From Mytilus trossulus (lineage: Eukaryota; Mollusca; Bivalvia; Mytilida; Mytilidae), in the NCBI RefSeq assembly GCF_036588685.1, contig NC_086379.1, forward strand, positions 18,399,862-18,463,861: DNA of 64,000 nt, given 5' to 3'. The notes beneath the pieces were generated by a model. The model saw nothing but the letters and a program-made list of their open reading frames with translations. It did no database searches and was not told the origin of the DNA. This document shows, piece after piece, positions 12,901 through 23,009 of this stretch. Position 1 is the stretch's first letter, and each line of letters begins with the position of its first letter. Position numbers and translations under genes: made by a program.

Positions 12901-15900
12901 CCTCAAGTTTGAATTCTTGAAATAAAGTAAAAAATTGATTTATTATTAAGGTTTTTCTTGTCATCAGATTTGCCAAAATGTGGTACATTTAACAATTCTG
13001 CAGCAGTCAGAGGCAATTTTATCATCCTGACAGGTCTAGTTTTTCCATTGTATATCCAATGCAAAAGGGAGATAAATCATTTAATTGATTAATATATTAT
13101 CAATAAAAAGACATGTAAGGTCGGGTTGTTGTGTCTTTGAAATGTGCCCCATTTAGGGTAAACTTCAACCAAAGCAACAGCAACCAAATATAACAATCAA
13201 CAAATAGACATTAACATTCAGCCTTTTACAATAGACAGGTGTTGATACAAAATGTCAAACTCTAGATGGCCCTTAAAAAATAAAAAGTGAATTAAACAAA
13301 GATTGTCAAAGACAACCACTGACAATATACCAGAATTTGGAGGTTTGAAATATACCAAGGAGAAGAAATAACAAAATTTATAACATGTCTGAAGGATTAC
13401 AGTACCATACTTGCAAAAACTAATTATTCCAAAACTTAGGCTTTGTATTCCATTAAGCTTTTGCCAGTTTCTGACAGGAGATATAATAGTCAAAATGATT
13501 CTGATTAAACTATGTTAATGACATTTCACTTCAGACTAAATGACAGTTTTTAATTTTATCCAAAATGTATTATTTTTTATAGGGAGTGACAAAAGTAACA
13601 AACCATCTTTTAAGTAGGAAAGTAGGTCACACTTTCCTTGTTTTGATTAACCTGAGAAATGATTGCTCCATAGAACTAGATGGTAATACCTACAGCATCA
13701 GAGATTCCAGTTGTCTGGAGGAACCAATTACACATCCATTATTACATAGTCAAGAATTAGAGGTAACTTCTTTAATACTGTAAATTCAGAATTTTTGCGA
13801 CGTGTTTATTATTGCGAAAAATGTGACTGTTATAATCCCAATGATTTATGAACTAAATAGGATTTTATTAATATCCGAAAAATTAAAATCACTTGTTAGT
13901 CTGAAATGGCAAAATCACAATAATAAATACCCACAATCAATAACTTCTGAATTTACAGTAGTAGAAGATCTTAAAATGAAAGCATTAAAACTCATTTCAT
14001 CTTTTTTATTAATTTGAAACTTTAGTCATATATCTGTTATACAATTTTGTTTATTTCTCATAGATACTTTTTCCTGTATTTTACTGGATTTTGTGTTTAA
14101 TCTTAGTTAGAGTATATTAAGAAATTTAAAAAAACATCAATGAGAACTTTTATTAATGGCAAAGGTAGCTGAAAGATATAAGAAGATGTGGTATGAGTGC
14201 AAATGAGACAACTCTTTATTCAAGTCATAATAAGTAAACCATTATAGGTCAAAGTACGGTCTTCAACACAGAGCCTTGGCTCACACCGAACAACAAGCTA
14301 TAAAGGACTCAAACAAATGACTAGTGTAAAACCGTTCAAACAGGAAAACCCACAGTTTAATCTATATAAAAACGAGAAACACTTATGAATCACATAAAAA
14401 AAGACAACCACTGAGTAATTGGTTCCTGACCTAGGGCAGGTGCAAACAAATGCAGCAGGTTTAATTGTTTGAATAGGCACCAACCTTCACCCAACCTGAA
14501 ACAATAGTGTAACATCACAATACAGAAAGGCAGAATATAAATTATCATTTAAAATGACTTAACTCTATCAAAAGACATAATAACAAAAACAAGTGACCAT
14601 ACACTGAACAAATAAATAAATTTGATCTATGAGCATGATCCTAAAGTGAAGCTCTATCTAAAATTATTATTTTTTATTTCTATGATTTGTTTTTTCAGGA
14701 AATAGGGGAAGAAATAAAGAAAGCCATTAAAACACATAGATCAGTTGAGGTAAAGATAATATATTGATGTAATCTGTTGACAAGTTAATATAATGTTGGA
14801 TGGTAACTTGTAGTAGTAGTATTCAAGAAAGTTACTTCTTTCTTAATTTTTTAACATAAATGTTATATGTTAATTATGATCCTTTCATATTAATTTAGTT
14901 TTACAGAATTGATTCTTATTTGCTATTTTCACTGATTAGTTTTATCATACATTTTACAGAAATGTATAATATATGACTTTGTTTTAAGGTTTTATTTTTT
15001 GTGAAAATTATCTGAAAATGTATCCTGTGTTTTTATTTACCTTTATGTTTACCCTATTGCAGGTTTACCATGAGTTATCTGAGCCATCAGAGGTGATTGA
15101 GGTCAGTAGTATATTGACCCCACAGGAGCTGGCATTACAACAGAAACTTCAGACACTAGATATGCAGTACTACCGAGTCCCTCTCACCCATGATATGACA
15201 CCATGTGAACAGGTGATTAGCTGGTGTACAATGGATTTTTTTTCATATTACAGATTTTTGACTCCAGGTTCTATAGTATTTCTTGGGTAGGACATCCTGG
15301 TACCAGCAACAACAAAAAAATCTAATATGTATATACATTGCAATTTGGGGAGGGGGAGGATGGAGGAAGTTTCCTGTTTTCTCTTGATTTTGTCAAGTAT
15401 AGGAGACATTTAACAATAAGTCTGTAATATGAAAATGGTCTAATTTGAATTTATTTATTTTTGTGGGTACCAATTTTTGTGGATTAAGGAAAATTTTAAT
15501 TGTCATGGTTTTGCCTAGGTTTGCATACAAGCCAATAGAAAATTTGTTATTCGTTGGACATTTAATTTTATGGTTCACCTGAACCCACGAAAACCATGAA
15601 AATTGGTATCCAACAAATAATAATGAATCCACAGTATTTAGTTTGGAAATATATATATTAAATTTTAATTACAACTCTGAAACAAGTAAATCTATTATGT
15701 TTCTATATAGGTATCTTGTGTTTGATAATTCATAATGAATACTTGCTCATTCAAAGATTGTAATGTCTTCTTTCATTATAAAATGCAGAAATTATGTGAT
15801 AAAACCATTATATAATAACTTAAAATCACAATGAAAGAGTTTATGATGCTAATAGATATAAAAAAAAATGACAGTTCATTGTTTCATTTCTATTATCTCC

Positions 15901-18900
15901 CCTTGTCAAATATGACATAATTCTAATTGTTCTGTTTTGTATAATTATACAGGACTTTGATGACATATCATCTGTCATCTGTGAGCATTGTCTAAAGAAC
16001 CAACCTATCAACAACACAGCATTTTTGTTTTACTGCAGGACAGGCAAAAATAGAACGACGCTAGCTATGGCTATAGCTGGTTTAATTATGTGTCATATAC
16101 AGGTAAATAACATGGGAAGAAACTGTTTTGTCTGCTTTCTATACTTTGTAGTATGAGATAGATGTTTCAAATGAAAAAGTGAAGTGTTTCCGGTAGACTT
16201 ATTACAAAAAACAAATATTTAAGGTGGTACCTAACACCATAGAGAGATAACTGTGTAAAGTCATCTAAACGTTTTGATTACGTTGTGTTGTAAAGGGAAT
16301 ATTGAGCTTCTCAATGATCAAAATTGGTGTATATCAAACTGCTATATAGGCCACAGACCACAATTAATTCCTCTATCAGTTCTTAATAACCTTTTGCATC
16401 ATTAATAAAATTGCACCATGCACTTTTGTCAAGTTTTTTGTGTGTGTAATGTATGGTCCTAGTCCAAATATATATCCAAAATTCAGAAAGATTGAAGCAA
16501 TCACTTTTACAAATTTAGCCAATACACATCCATACCCCTATTGACAAGTCAAGAGATGTTCCGAAAACTGTAAATATCACCTTTTTGCACTTGGCCTAAT
16601 CACTCATTCCATATCAAAATCAGTTAAAATACAACATCCAAAAATTTATTTGACCTCTCTTTCATTTCCACCCAAAAAGATTTAAGGAATGAGTGAGGAA
16701 AGGAAAGAAAAAAAATAAGGAAAAATACACTCTAATTAAAAGGAACTATATTCGTGGACAACGAAAAGCGGGGTCATTAATTGTGGTCTTGGGCCTATAA
16801 CCAGTGTAATTTTTCTGACAAATCTGTTGGTTCAAAATTTTTTAAATTTTTATATTTTTGTAAAAGGGTCAAAGTAAATACATTGTCAAAATTTTATGAA
16901 AATTAAACAAGCCAAATTAATTATAGTGAAAGTGTTGGGTACCACCTTAACCTAATCAATATTTTCAAACCCATAGCCAGCTGGAAAACAGATAAGCTCT
17001 ACTAAAGTTAACATTCTGATTGAATTGTAACTGTTAGAGTTAAGTATGCTTGTATGCCCCCCCCCCCCCCCCCCTTTGAAAATTCTTAGCTGGGACTGGA
17101 CTTGTCATTTGAGATTAAATTCTATAAGACCTGTTTGAAAGGATGTTAAATATTGGTCTTTTTATGTTATAAAGGCTGCATTTATTGTTATTAGATATTA
17201 TGTTTATTTTAGGTAGGAATATCATTAAACATTAGATTTTTTTGCATTTTCAGGGGTTTCCAAAAGGAGCTAATATTGGTGAACAAGAAAGAGTTTCATG
17301 TCCGAATGCACAGTATACAAAAGGAGATTTTATGGTAGGGAGAGAAGATGCTAGAGTAAAGTGTTTTTCCCTCTACAAAGTTTGAGAGCAATTTTCTCTT
17401 TTTTAGCTCACCTGGCCCGAAGGGCCAAGTGAGCTTTTCTCATCACTTGGCGTCCGGCGTCCGTCGTCGTCAGTCGTCGTCCGTCGTCCTGCGTCCGTCG
17501 TCGTTAACTTTTACAAAAATCTTCTCCTCTGAAACTGATGGGCCAAATTAATCCAAACTTGGCCATAATCATCATTGGGGTATCTAGTTTAAAAATTGTG
17601 TCCAGTGACCCCGCCAACCAACCAAGATGGCCGCCACGGCTAAAAATAGAACATAGGGGTAAAATGCAGTTTTTGGCTTATAACTCAAAAACCAAAGCAT
17701 TAAGAGCAAATCTGACATGGGGTAAAAATGTTCATCAGGTCAAGATCTAACTGCCCTGAAATTTTCAGATGAATCGGACAACCTGATGTTGGGTTGCTGC
17801 CCCTGAATTGGTAATTTTAGGAAAATTTTGCTGTTTTTTGTTATTATCTTGAATATTATTATAGATAGAGATAAACTGTAAACAGCAATAATGTTCAGCA
17901 AAGTAAAATCTACAAATAAGTCAACATAACCGAAATGGTCAGTTGACCACTTTAGGAATTATTGTCCTTTATAGTCAATTTTTAACCATTTTTCGTAAAT
18001 CTTGGTAATCTTTTACAAAAATCTTCTCCTCTGAAACTACCAGGCCAAATTTAAACAAACTTGGCAGCAATCATCATTGGGGTATCTAGTTTAAAAATTG
18101 TGTGGCGTGACCCGGCCAACCAACAAAGATGGCCTCCATGGCTAAAAATAGAACATGGGGGTAAAATGCAGTTTTTTGCTTATAACTCAAAAACCAAAGC
18201 ATTTAGAGCAAATCTAACAGGGAGTAAAATTGTTAATCAGGTCAAGATCTATTTGCCATGAAATTTTCAGATGGATTGGACAAACTGCTGTTAGGTTGCT
18301 GCCCCTGAATTAGTCATTTTAAGGAAATTTTGCCGTTTTTTGTTATTATCTTGAATATTATTATAGATAGAGATAAACTGTAAAGGGAAACAATGTACAG
18401 CAAAGTAACACCTAAAAATAAGTCTACATGACCTAAATGGTCAATTGACCCCATAAGGAGTTATTGCCCTTTATAGTCAATTTTTAACAATTTTCACTAA
18501 CATTTTTCACTGAAGCTCTTAGGCCAAGTTCAATATAGATAGAATGATTGTAAGCAGCAATAATGTTCAGTAAAGTAAGATATACAAACACATCACCATC
18601 ACCAAAACACAATTTTGTCATGAATTCAAATGCGTCCTTTGTTTAATATTCACATAGACCAAGGTGAGCGACACAGGCTCTTTGGAGCCTCTAGTTTATA
18701 TAAATATGGTTACCATGCATTTTATACTTCATGTATTAAATTGAAAGTGAGAAATTAAAAAAAGTGTTTATAAATTTAGTTACATTTATTATTGATAAAG
18801 TTAAGTCTATAAAAATTGAGTTATTTAACCAGATTTGGTCTATATTTATTATATTTCTGAATTTTTTTAATCACCAGGGTTTTTGAAGAGAATGCATATT

Positions 18901-21601
18901 ATGAATTTGGGATTTCTTTGTAACCCTTTAAACATCAATTCTTTTATTTTCAGATTGTACAAAAACTGGTTAGACTATTACCAAAAGGCCAACAAATAAA
19001 ACGAGAGGTTGACTTTATTCTTGATGAAATATTTGAAACGATGTCACCTATGCATTTCCATATAAGGGAGGTTATATTTGTGATTTACAACAAGGTATAC
19101 ATTTTTAGCCCATCTCATTTGGCTTGGGCAACTAGAATTTATACTGTTATCTAGCTGTTCTGAACTGAAATACTCTGTTAACCAACTTATTTTCACAAGT
19201 CTTTTATTTTCATGATGTTCACAAGTATAGAAATAACACAAAATTTTATTTAAATCGTGATGTTTATACACTATAAAATTTAGAAAACTGGGATAGTAAA
19301 AAAACAGCCAAGAAAGGACTTGACACAAAATAAAGCATCCATAAAAATAGATTCTATTTCAGTATTGCTAGGCTCTTGTAAATACAGACTGGTAAATTAT
19401 TTATTATTTAATAGTGTTTCAACTGGCTATTACAATTTATTAAAACCAGTACATTTAAACTAGCTATTGCAATTCATTTTTAAGCCAGTACTTTCCAACT
19501 ATTTAAATTCATAAGTCAATAACAAACTGAAAATGATGAGGCTAAAAAAAAAAAAATGTTCAAAATTCACAATATAGAATACCAATACATGCACTCAAAT
19601 AGACTGATAAAAAAAACACAGAGTAATTCAAGTGCTCTGTAAGAGTTAGCAGAACGTATTGCTTTGTTTGAATATAGGCAAAAAACTTGAATTGCTCTTT
19701 TCCCTGAATCTAATGACATTAAAGAATTTGCGGGTTTTTTTTGTCAAAAATTAGGCAATTTCTGATTTAAACAATATTGGCCACATGTGGTACCTGTGTG
19801 TAGTAATTTCTTTCCCAATACTGAAGGATAATTTTAAGTCATGAATATGACTTTTCCTTATACTTAAAAGCATGTAATTGTGCTTTATGTTTTTGTAATT
19901 TTACAGATCTTGATATAAATGAGGACTTTATTACATGTAGTACCAAATAGAATAAATATTTAAAATTCTGATGTTATTTGGTCATGTACTAATTTGGATG
20001 CACCACATATTTATCATATTATGATTTTAACTGCAAATTTAGAACATAACAGCATAATTCTAGTAATGCTATGCTTTGCTTTTGTAGTGCCTAATAGAAA
20101 GAAAGATAGTATGGCCTGTTCATCTGTTCAACATCAAAAATGATTCCCTCTTCCTGCAATAAAATGTGTAAAAATAAATATTTTGTCAATGTAAATATAT
20201 TTAAAATATTTACATTGAAAAAAAAACCTTTCAAGTATTAAAAAACAACTGATTTTCGCAAATACTTTGATGTATTGTTTGACCCTTTCTAGTCCACTCT
20301 GCAGCTATTTAACTCTTTAACTCTCGCAAAGTGGAGAGGGATTAATATAAGTTGCAAAACTTGTTTCCCAATCCACTATAAATAAATATGTTTAAACTAA
20401 ACTAAAGCTATTTAATTTCACGATTTTCTAATTAACTTGGTGTAATTTAATAAGGAAAGATCCAAGTTTTTCATATTCATGTTATGTTTCTAATCGCAAA
20501 AGTATACTTGCTAAAATAATTTGTTTTTACAGTATGTACCTAGTAAAAATAACCTTTATATATTGAAGTATACACAAAGTAAAAATAATGTTTCAGTTTT
20601 TCTTTTCATTGATATAAATATTTGTTGTCTGGTGAAATTTTAAAGGGTCACAAAATTTAATTGCAGTTTTGATGAAGACATGAAAAATATGCAAAAATTA
20701 TGCACCAAAAGAAATAATCCTTCATAGTATTAGACCCTGTATGAAAATATAATTATGTCCTCTATCAAAAGTTTATACCCTGATTTTATCATTTCAGATA
20801 TTTTTGTTAAAGACCAGAATTGTAATTATCCGATAATATTAAGTTATGAAGAACTTCTTTTGTTTCCTTTTATCAATATTGTAATTCAAATTTTACAGAT
20901 CAAAAATGCAAAGAATGATGAAGACAAACAACATCTGAAACAGCAGAGTATAGATTCTCTAGAAAGATATTTGTATCTAATAATGTTCAACGCTTATCTC
21001 CATCATGATAAGAAAATACAGTGGTCAAGATCCTTCAGTGAATGGATGAAAAAGGTAAAACCTTTATTGTACTCTTCATATTAAACAGTTGATTTTTTTA
21101 TTTTAGTTGGTTGGATACCGTATTTCAGAAGAAAATTGTATGCACCCTGTTTTTTAAAATGTGCTTTCAGGAATTCTCTTTCTTAAGCTTCCTAAGTCAG
21201 TTCTCAATTTGGTTATTCCTTTACAGGTAATATAATAACCAAGGATATTGGGTACTGTCCATAACTCAAATCAGTCCCTGCTCCATAGAATCATGTAAAA
21301 ATACAAAGGAACAGCGCTCTGTCTATTTCTACACTTATTTGCTTGACAAAATTCTTTATTTGATTGTAGATTTATTAAAAATATTTCAAATATTTATTTC
21401 ACAAAGACTTGTAATTTATATTTTTTCAATGTGTAATGTTTCTTTTCTGTTTTTCAGGTTGCTGTGAAAATTGGGGTGTATCAGTTACTTGACAATTTGG
21501 GTTTCTATGACTTTGAGAAAGTTCCTACATCATTTAAGACAATGAAAGAGCGATGGTGTAATCGTGGACAGAATTTACCGTTTCAGGGGTCATTCGTCTA
21601 A
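794..21601 (+). CDS. PALD1: Paladin (phosphatase domain-containing, PALD1 orthologue), 3' 14 exons
   Basis: Spliced coding exons are 794-939, 2544-2655, 8108-8212, 9753-9848, 10783-10917, 12745-12867, 13583-13762, 14699-14749, 15063-15212, 15953-16102, 17254-17334, 18954-19094, 20899-21054 and 21458-21601. They join in frame to 589 residues plus TAA. The protein matches my knowledge of animal paladin: two repeated phosphatase-like modules, each ending in LERY(V/L)xLIxFNAYL followed by (S)FSxWM, and a linker with NFRRI..PIYGMAQP. The two P-loops are C-NSGQD-R (window residues 20-26) and C-RTGKN-R (394-400), so both CX5R cores are intact. Vertebrate paladin is cytosolic/membrane-associated, has little protein phosphatase activity and has been reported to act on phosphoinositides. 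About 270-300 N-terminal residues must lie upstream of base 1. All introns except the first are phase 0. Identity is secure; activity is not shown. Confidence 0.93.
1085..1321 (+). repeat. 'GGGGCATTATGTTTT' interspersed element, copy 1
   Basis: Shares GGGGCATTATGTTTT, TCAAGGTAGTTTTT, ACACATGTTCC and GACACATTCTTGTTT in the same order with 7716-7922. Confidence 0.75.
1710..2440. mobile_element. Inverted-repeat element with TACTGTGAAAGTAC ends (731 bp)
   Basis: Left end TACTGTGAAAGTACTTTAAT then TCGTGGGTATCAATTTTCGT; right end is its near reverse complement (ACCACGAAAATTGGTACC ... GTACTGTCACAGTA). Termini begin with TA, fitting a Tc1/mariner-type TA target. Contains a minus-strand hydrophobic ORF at 1739-2101. 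Related, shorter elements at 3976-4188, 15450-15637 and 45560-45801. Confidence 0.7.
2544..2655 (+). CDS. PALD1: PALD1 exon: linker with VRKLVRIIPNG
   Basis: Acceptor CTACAG at 2538-2543, donor GTAAGA at 2656. It takes 1 nt to finish the previous codon, then 37 codons. The YSVRKLVRIIPNG segment matches the paladin helix after the first P-loop (QxxLRMVPxG type). Confidence 0.88.
2830..3645 (+). repeat. Divergent ~125-bp tandem array
   Basis: Repeated core TGACCTCATTTTCATGGTTC ... GTTAAGTTTTTGTGTTTTGG, then AGGTCAACTATATTTG, about six times with substitutions. The same unit recurs at 23010-23660. Confidence 0.85.
3976..4188. mobile_element. Short inverted-repeat element, TACTGTAGAAAC ends
   Basis: Left TACTGTAGAAACATTTATTT; right end GAAAGTTTCTGCTTTTACAG then TA. 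Interior has TTTCGTGG/CCACGAAA in inverted orientation. Same family style as 1710-2440. Confidence 0.6.
5750..6155 (+). repeat. 41-bp minisatellite, ~10 units
   Basis: Unit starts TTCTAAAATCACCATTGTAA and continues CAGCAATGTTTAGTTAAAGCA; period 41 (starts at 5791, 5832, 5873 and so on). Units are near-identical, varying AAAATC/AATATC, and the final unit is truncated. Lies in a PALD1 intron. Confidence 0.95.
6266..6520. mobile_element. MITE with CATACCTGCCAACT termini and ATATGG target duplication
   Basis: Left CATACCTGCCAACT, right AGTTGGCAGGTATG (perfect 14-bp TIR). Flanked by ATATGG at 6260-6265 and 6521-6526. Confidence 0.8.
7293..7686. mobile_element. Inverted-repeat element with ~65-bp TIRs
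   Basis: Left arm GACCACTTTCGAGTTCATCC then GTCACCGGCAAAAACTTGTC; right arm ends GACGGATGAACTCGAAAGTG then GTT. Arms pair for about 65 bp with scattered mismatches (AATTATGCACGCCTTTAT versus AATTATACGCGCCTTTAT). No ORF of note. Confidence 0.8.
7716..7922 (+). repeat. 'GGGGCATTATGTTTT' interspersed element, copy 2
   Basis: Second copy of the repeat at 1085-1321, shorter in its 3' part (…TGGACACATTCTTGTTT). Confidence 0.75.
8108..8212 (+). CDS. PALD1: PALD1 exon: VDQLIDHCSDYCHLR helix
   Basis: Acceptor TTATAG, donor GTGATT; 35 codons, phase 0 on both sides. Lies after a 5.45-kb intron packed with inverted-repeat elements and a minisatellite. Confidence 0.87.
8906..9185. mobile_element. Fold-back element rich in GAATTCG/CGAATT
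   Basis: Left CTCGTTCACACGAACATTTA then ATTCGAATTCATGCGAATCG; right CGAATTCGAATTACGTGTGA then ACTC. Arms pair imperfectly; the GTTCACAC terminus is shared with the element in A1/A2 (about 50930). Confidence 0.6.
9550..9720. other. Intron 3' part, minor repeat debris
   Basis: Contains AAATCAACATGAACCCCACC AAA, which looks like a reversed fragment of a common mussel repeat; nothing coding is supported. Confidence 0.3.
9753..9848 (+). CDS. PALD1: PALD1 exon: LERYVFLICFNAYL motif of module 1
   Basis: Acceptor CTTTCAG, donor GTAAGT; 32 codons. The LERY..LI.FNAYL motif recurs in the exon at 20899-21054, showing the internal duplication of paladin. Confidence 0.92.
9872..10058. mobile_element. MITE with GGGCTA..TAGCCC ends and TTA target duplication
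   Basis: Left GGGCTATTCCATTAAAATGT then ATGTGGGAGGGTAGGAAGGG; right CCCTTCCTACCCTCCCACAT ... GAGTAGCCC. Flanked by TTA at 9869-9871 and 10059-10061, as expected for PIF/Harbinger-type elements. Confidence 0.8.
10783..10917 (+). CDS. PALD1: PALD1 exon: SFSQWMQ segment
   Basis: Acceptor TTGTAG, donor GTAGGA; 45 codons. FSLSFSQWMQRQPGL parallels WSRSFSEWMKK of the second module. Confidence 0.9.
12160..12650. repeat. Composite of two interspersed repeat fragments
   Basis: 12160-12240 has GTGGAGCAGGATCTGCTAAC (also near 25700). 12465-12650 has GGCTCCTGACTTGGACAGGC and AGGGATCCCAACCCTC (also near 45007-45080), ending in GGCACTCATACCACATCTTC, the inverted start of the same family. Confidence 0.6.
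12745..12867 (+). CDS. PALD1: PALD1 exon: NFRRI..PIYGMAQP signature
   Basis: Acceptor TTTTAG, donor GTAAGA; 41 codons. The NFRR...FPIYGMAQPAR stretch is the most recognisable paladin-specific signature here and opens the second module. Confidence 0.93.
13583..13762 (+). CDS. PALD1: PALD1 exon: start of second phosphatase-like module
   Basis: Acceptor TTATAG, donor GTAACT; 60 codons. Contains VLINLRND..IELDGNTYSIRD, equivalent to the VSLREEAVLECDGHTYSLR region of vertebrate paladin. An inverted-repeat element starts only 14 bp after the exon end. Confidence 0.92.
13776..13960. mobile_element. MITE with TACTGTAAATTCAGAA termini
   Basis: Left TACTGTAAATTCAGAA, right TTCTGAATTTACAGTA, a perfect 16-bp TIR starting with TA. 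It begins 14 bp after a PALD1 exon. Confidence 0.8.
14177..14640 (+). repeat. 'GATTGCCAATGAGACA' family, long copy
   Basis: Begins AGAAGATGTGGTATGAGTGC and contains GGTCTTCAACACAGAGCCTT and GAAACAATAGTGTAACATCA. The apparent minus-strand ORF at 14298-14483 is repeat translation. Confidence 0.75.
14699..14749 (+). CDS. PALD1: PALD1 micro-exon (17 codons)
   Basis: Acceptor TTTCAG, donor GTAAAG. Encodes a charged helix, EIGEEIKKAIKTHRSVE; phase 0 and in frame with both neighbours. Confidence 0.85.
15063..15212 (+). CDS. PALD1: PALD1 exon: YYRVPLTHDMTP
   Basis: Acceptor TTGCAG, donor GTGATT; 50 codons. YYRVPLTHDMTPCEQ corresponds to the YHRIPMPDFCAPxE segment preceding the second P-loop. Confidence 0.9.
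15450..15637. mobile_element. Short inverted-repeat element (TGTGGGTACCAATTTTTGTG)
   Basis: Left TTTTTGTGGGTACCAATTTT, right AAAATTGGTATCCAACAAAT then AATAATGAATCCACAGTA; left terminus degraded. Confidence 0.5.
15953..16102 (+). CDS. PALD1: PALD1 exon: second CX5R loop (CRTGKNRTT)
   Basis: Acceptor ATACAG, donor GTAAAT; 50 codons. FLFYCRTGKNRTTLAMAIAG is the second P-loop, Cys at about base 16034, with the usual Arg-Thr-Thr after it. Confidence 0.93.
16219..16950 (+). mobile_element. TTAAGGTGGTACC inverted-repeat element, long form (732 bp)
   Basis: Left TTAAGGTGGTACCTAACAC, right GTGTTGGGTACCACCTTAA: 19-bp TIR with one mismatch. TTAA sits at both ends. Interior first part (AAGGGAATATTGAGCTTCTC) and last part (TGTAATTTTTCTGACAAAT) are shared with 44300-44580. 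Confidence 0.8.
17057..17074. repeat. C18 homopolymer
   Basis: Eighteen consecutive C on the plus strand in a PALD1 intron. Confidence 0.95.
17254..17334 (+). CDS. PALD1: PALD1 exon: YTKGDFM segment
   Basis: Acceptor TTTCAG, donor GTAGGG; 27 codons. SCPNAQYTKGDFM matches the VPDAKFTKGEF region of vertebrate paladin. A ~1.3-kb repeat begins 70 bp downstream. Confidence 0.9.
17404..18698 (+). repeat. ~1.3-kb interspersed repeat with internal ~500-bp duplication
   Basis: Starts TTAGCTCACCTGGCCCGAAG, with GTCCGTCGTCGT runs, and ends CAGGCTCTTTGGAGCCTCTA. Internal units 17510-17990 and 18010-18480 are duplicates (ATCTTCTCCTCTGAAACT, ATCATCATTGGGGTATCTAG, AAAATGCAGTTTTT). The start/end signature is widespread in bivalves from memory. 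Open frames in it (17538-17750, 18061-18261) are repeat translation. Confidence 0.8.
18954..19094 (+). CDS. PALD1: PALD1 exon: KREVD..MSPMHFHLRE
   Basis: Acceptor TTTCAG, donor GTATAC; 47 codons. KLVRLLPKGQQIKREVD and ETMSPMHFHIREVI are strongly conserved paladin segments. Confidence 0.93.
19095..20898 (+). other. PALD1 intron, mostly unassigned
   Basis: AT-rich. The only recognised item is a repeat at about 20310-20405 (GGGATTAATATAAGTTGCAA ...TTCCCAATCCACTATAAAT), shared with 41765-41855. Confidence 0.6.
20899..21054 (+). CDS. PALD1: PALD1 exon: LERYLYLIMFNAYL of module 2
   Basis: Acceptor TTACAG, donor GTAAAA; 52 codons. Contains the second copy of the LERY..FNAYL motif and SFSEWM. Confidence 0.93.
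21458..21601 (+). CDS. PALD1: PALD1 terminal coding exon with stop
   Basis: Acceptor TTTCAG; 47 codons then TAA at 21599-21601. IGVYQLLDNLGFYDFEK and the RW ending match the paladin C-terminus (IYEILNELGFPELE..RYRW). A possible polyadenylation signal AATAAA lies at 21957-21962. Confidence 0.92.
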   Translation, partial: VAVKIGVYQLLDNLGFYDFEKVPTSFKTMKERWCNRGQNLPFQGSFV

Positions 21602-21956
21602 CTGGTCAAATTTCCTGGAAATATTAATAATGACAGAATTAATGAAGTGATTATATATTATAAATATGTGATATTTATTTTAAGCAGTTTGTGGTTTTAT
21701 AAGATATGTTTTATCAAAATGAAAGTTTTATAACAATTGTCATGACTCATGACATACCTAGTTTACCTTGTATATTCTATTGGTAAATGGATATAGGATT
21801 GTATATTCCAACACATGGATTATATCCTGAACCACAAGAAGAGATTTTATATGAATTTAAAAGAATTAAGATATACTTTACTATTTACCAGAATTCTCCA
21901 CCACCCTTAAAATAATTGTCTTTTTATCATCATTGTTTATTTTCAATTAAATTGTA

Positions 21957-21962
21957 AATAAA
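21957..21962 (+). terminator. Candidate PALD1 polyadenylation signal AATAAA
   Basis: Canonical hexamer about 356 nt after the PALD1 stop codon. AT-rich DNA yields such hexamers by chance, so this is only a candidate; others occur further downstream. Confidence 0.35.
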
Positions 21963-21999
21963 AATGGAAGGTTATTATACATATATATCTACTTACAGT

Positions 22000-23009
22000 C
22001 ATGGGTAAATTATTTTATAAGGCTCTTTCAGGAAAAAACATTACTGCTTATATATAAATGTGGCCAGGGGTTGGACATCACATGATATTTCGATATTTTT
22101 TCTGTTGGTAAGGAAGCATAAACAGGTAATTCTGTTACAAATGAAAATAAAAAATATTGATGGTGAGATATAGAAAAGTGTTGTTTGCCACAATCAGTCT
22201 ACATTTTTTCCCTGAAATTACCCTAATGTGATTATCATGATCATCCCATAGATGAATGCTTTTTATTCTAATCACTTTAGAAAAAAGGCAATGAGAACAT
22301 ATTATATTTATTTCAAACATACAGTAAATTCAAAATTGATTGAGTGCTTTCTTTATTGCATTTTTGAAGAATGTACAAAAATACAAGATTTATTATGTGA
22401 ATTTGGGAAGAGGAGCATATAGAGATTGCTTACTTATTTTTGTGATACTCACCCATTCACATTATTGCATTATTTGTATTAATAAAAACCTCATAATAAT
22501 AAATGCATTTGCTGTAATCCATAAATATAAAAGTATATTGAATCAAATTCATTTAAAATGAAACTTGTTCTTAAAGATTCCACAAAGTTCAGTGTAGCAA
22601 ATAAAACTTCTCAGTGACAGTAAAATGGATATTGGGACCATTGAAAATTGATGGTGAAGAATCTATAAATACCAAATTGTTATTATCATTCTTATGTATT
22701 TGAATAATTTAAATATTAAACTTAATTTATTTAATAACATTTCATGTGTTTTTTTTCACCATTGTCAACAGTCATATATGGATTTGACACAAGTTATAGT
22801 TTGAAATGAAATAGGAAGTTACTTCAAATATTGCATTAGAATAAATGGTTTTATAAGCTTTACTTGCCTGTTTAGAATGGATCGTTGTATAAGCAGAATA
22901 AGCCATTTTTGTTGATTATATAAACGCTGTCAATTTAGACATATTTGCAGAATGTTACTTGCAATTTCAATGCATTTTATGCAGTGTTATTAATAAGGAA
23001 TAATATGAT
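22000..23009. other. PALD1 3' flank, nothing recognised
   Basis: AT-rich, several short open frames without coding character. Confidence 0.5.

Noticed and set aside
17538..18261. Two similar open frames of 66-70 codons
   Set aside because: They are translations of a duplicated interspersed repeat, not genes.
22135..22320. Minus-strand frame after a TTTCAG, considered as exon 2 of the secreted peptide
   Set aside because: Phase would fit, but the encoded tail is low-complexity hydrophobic and 3 kb away, without other support.
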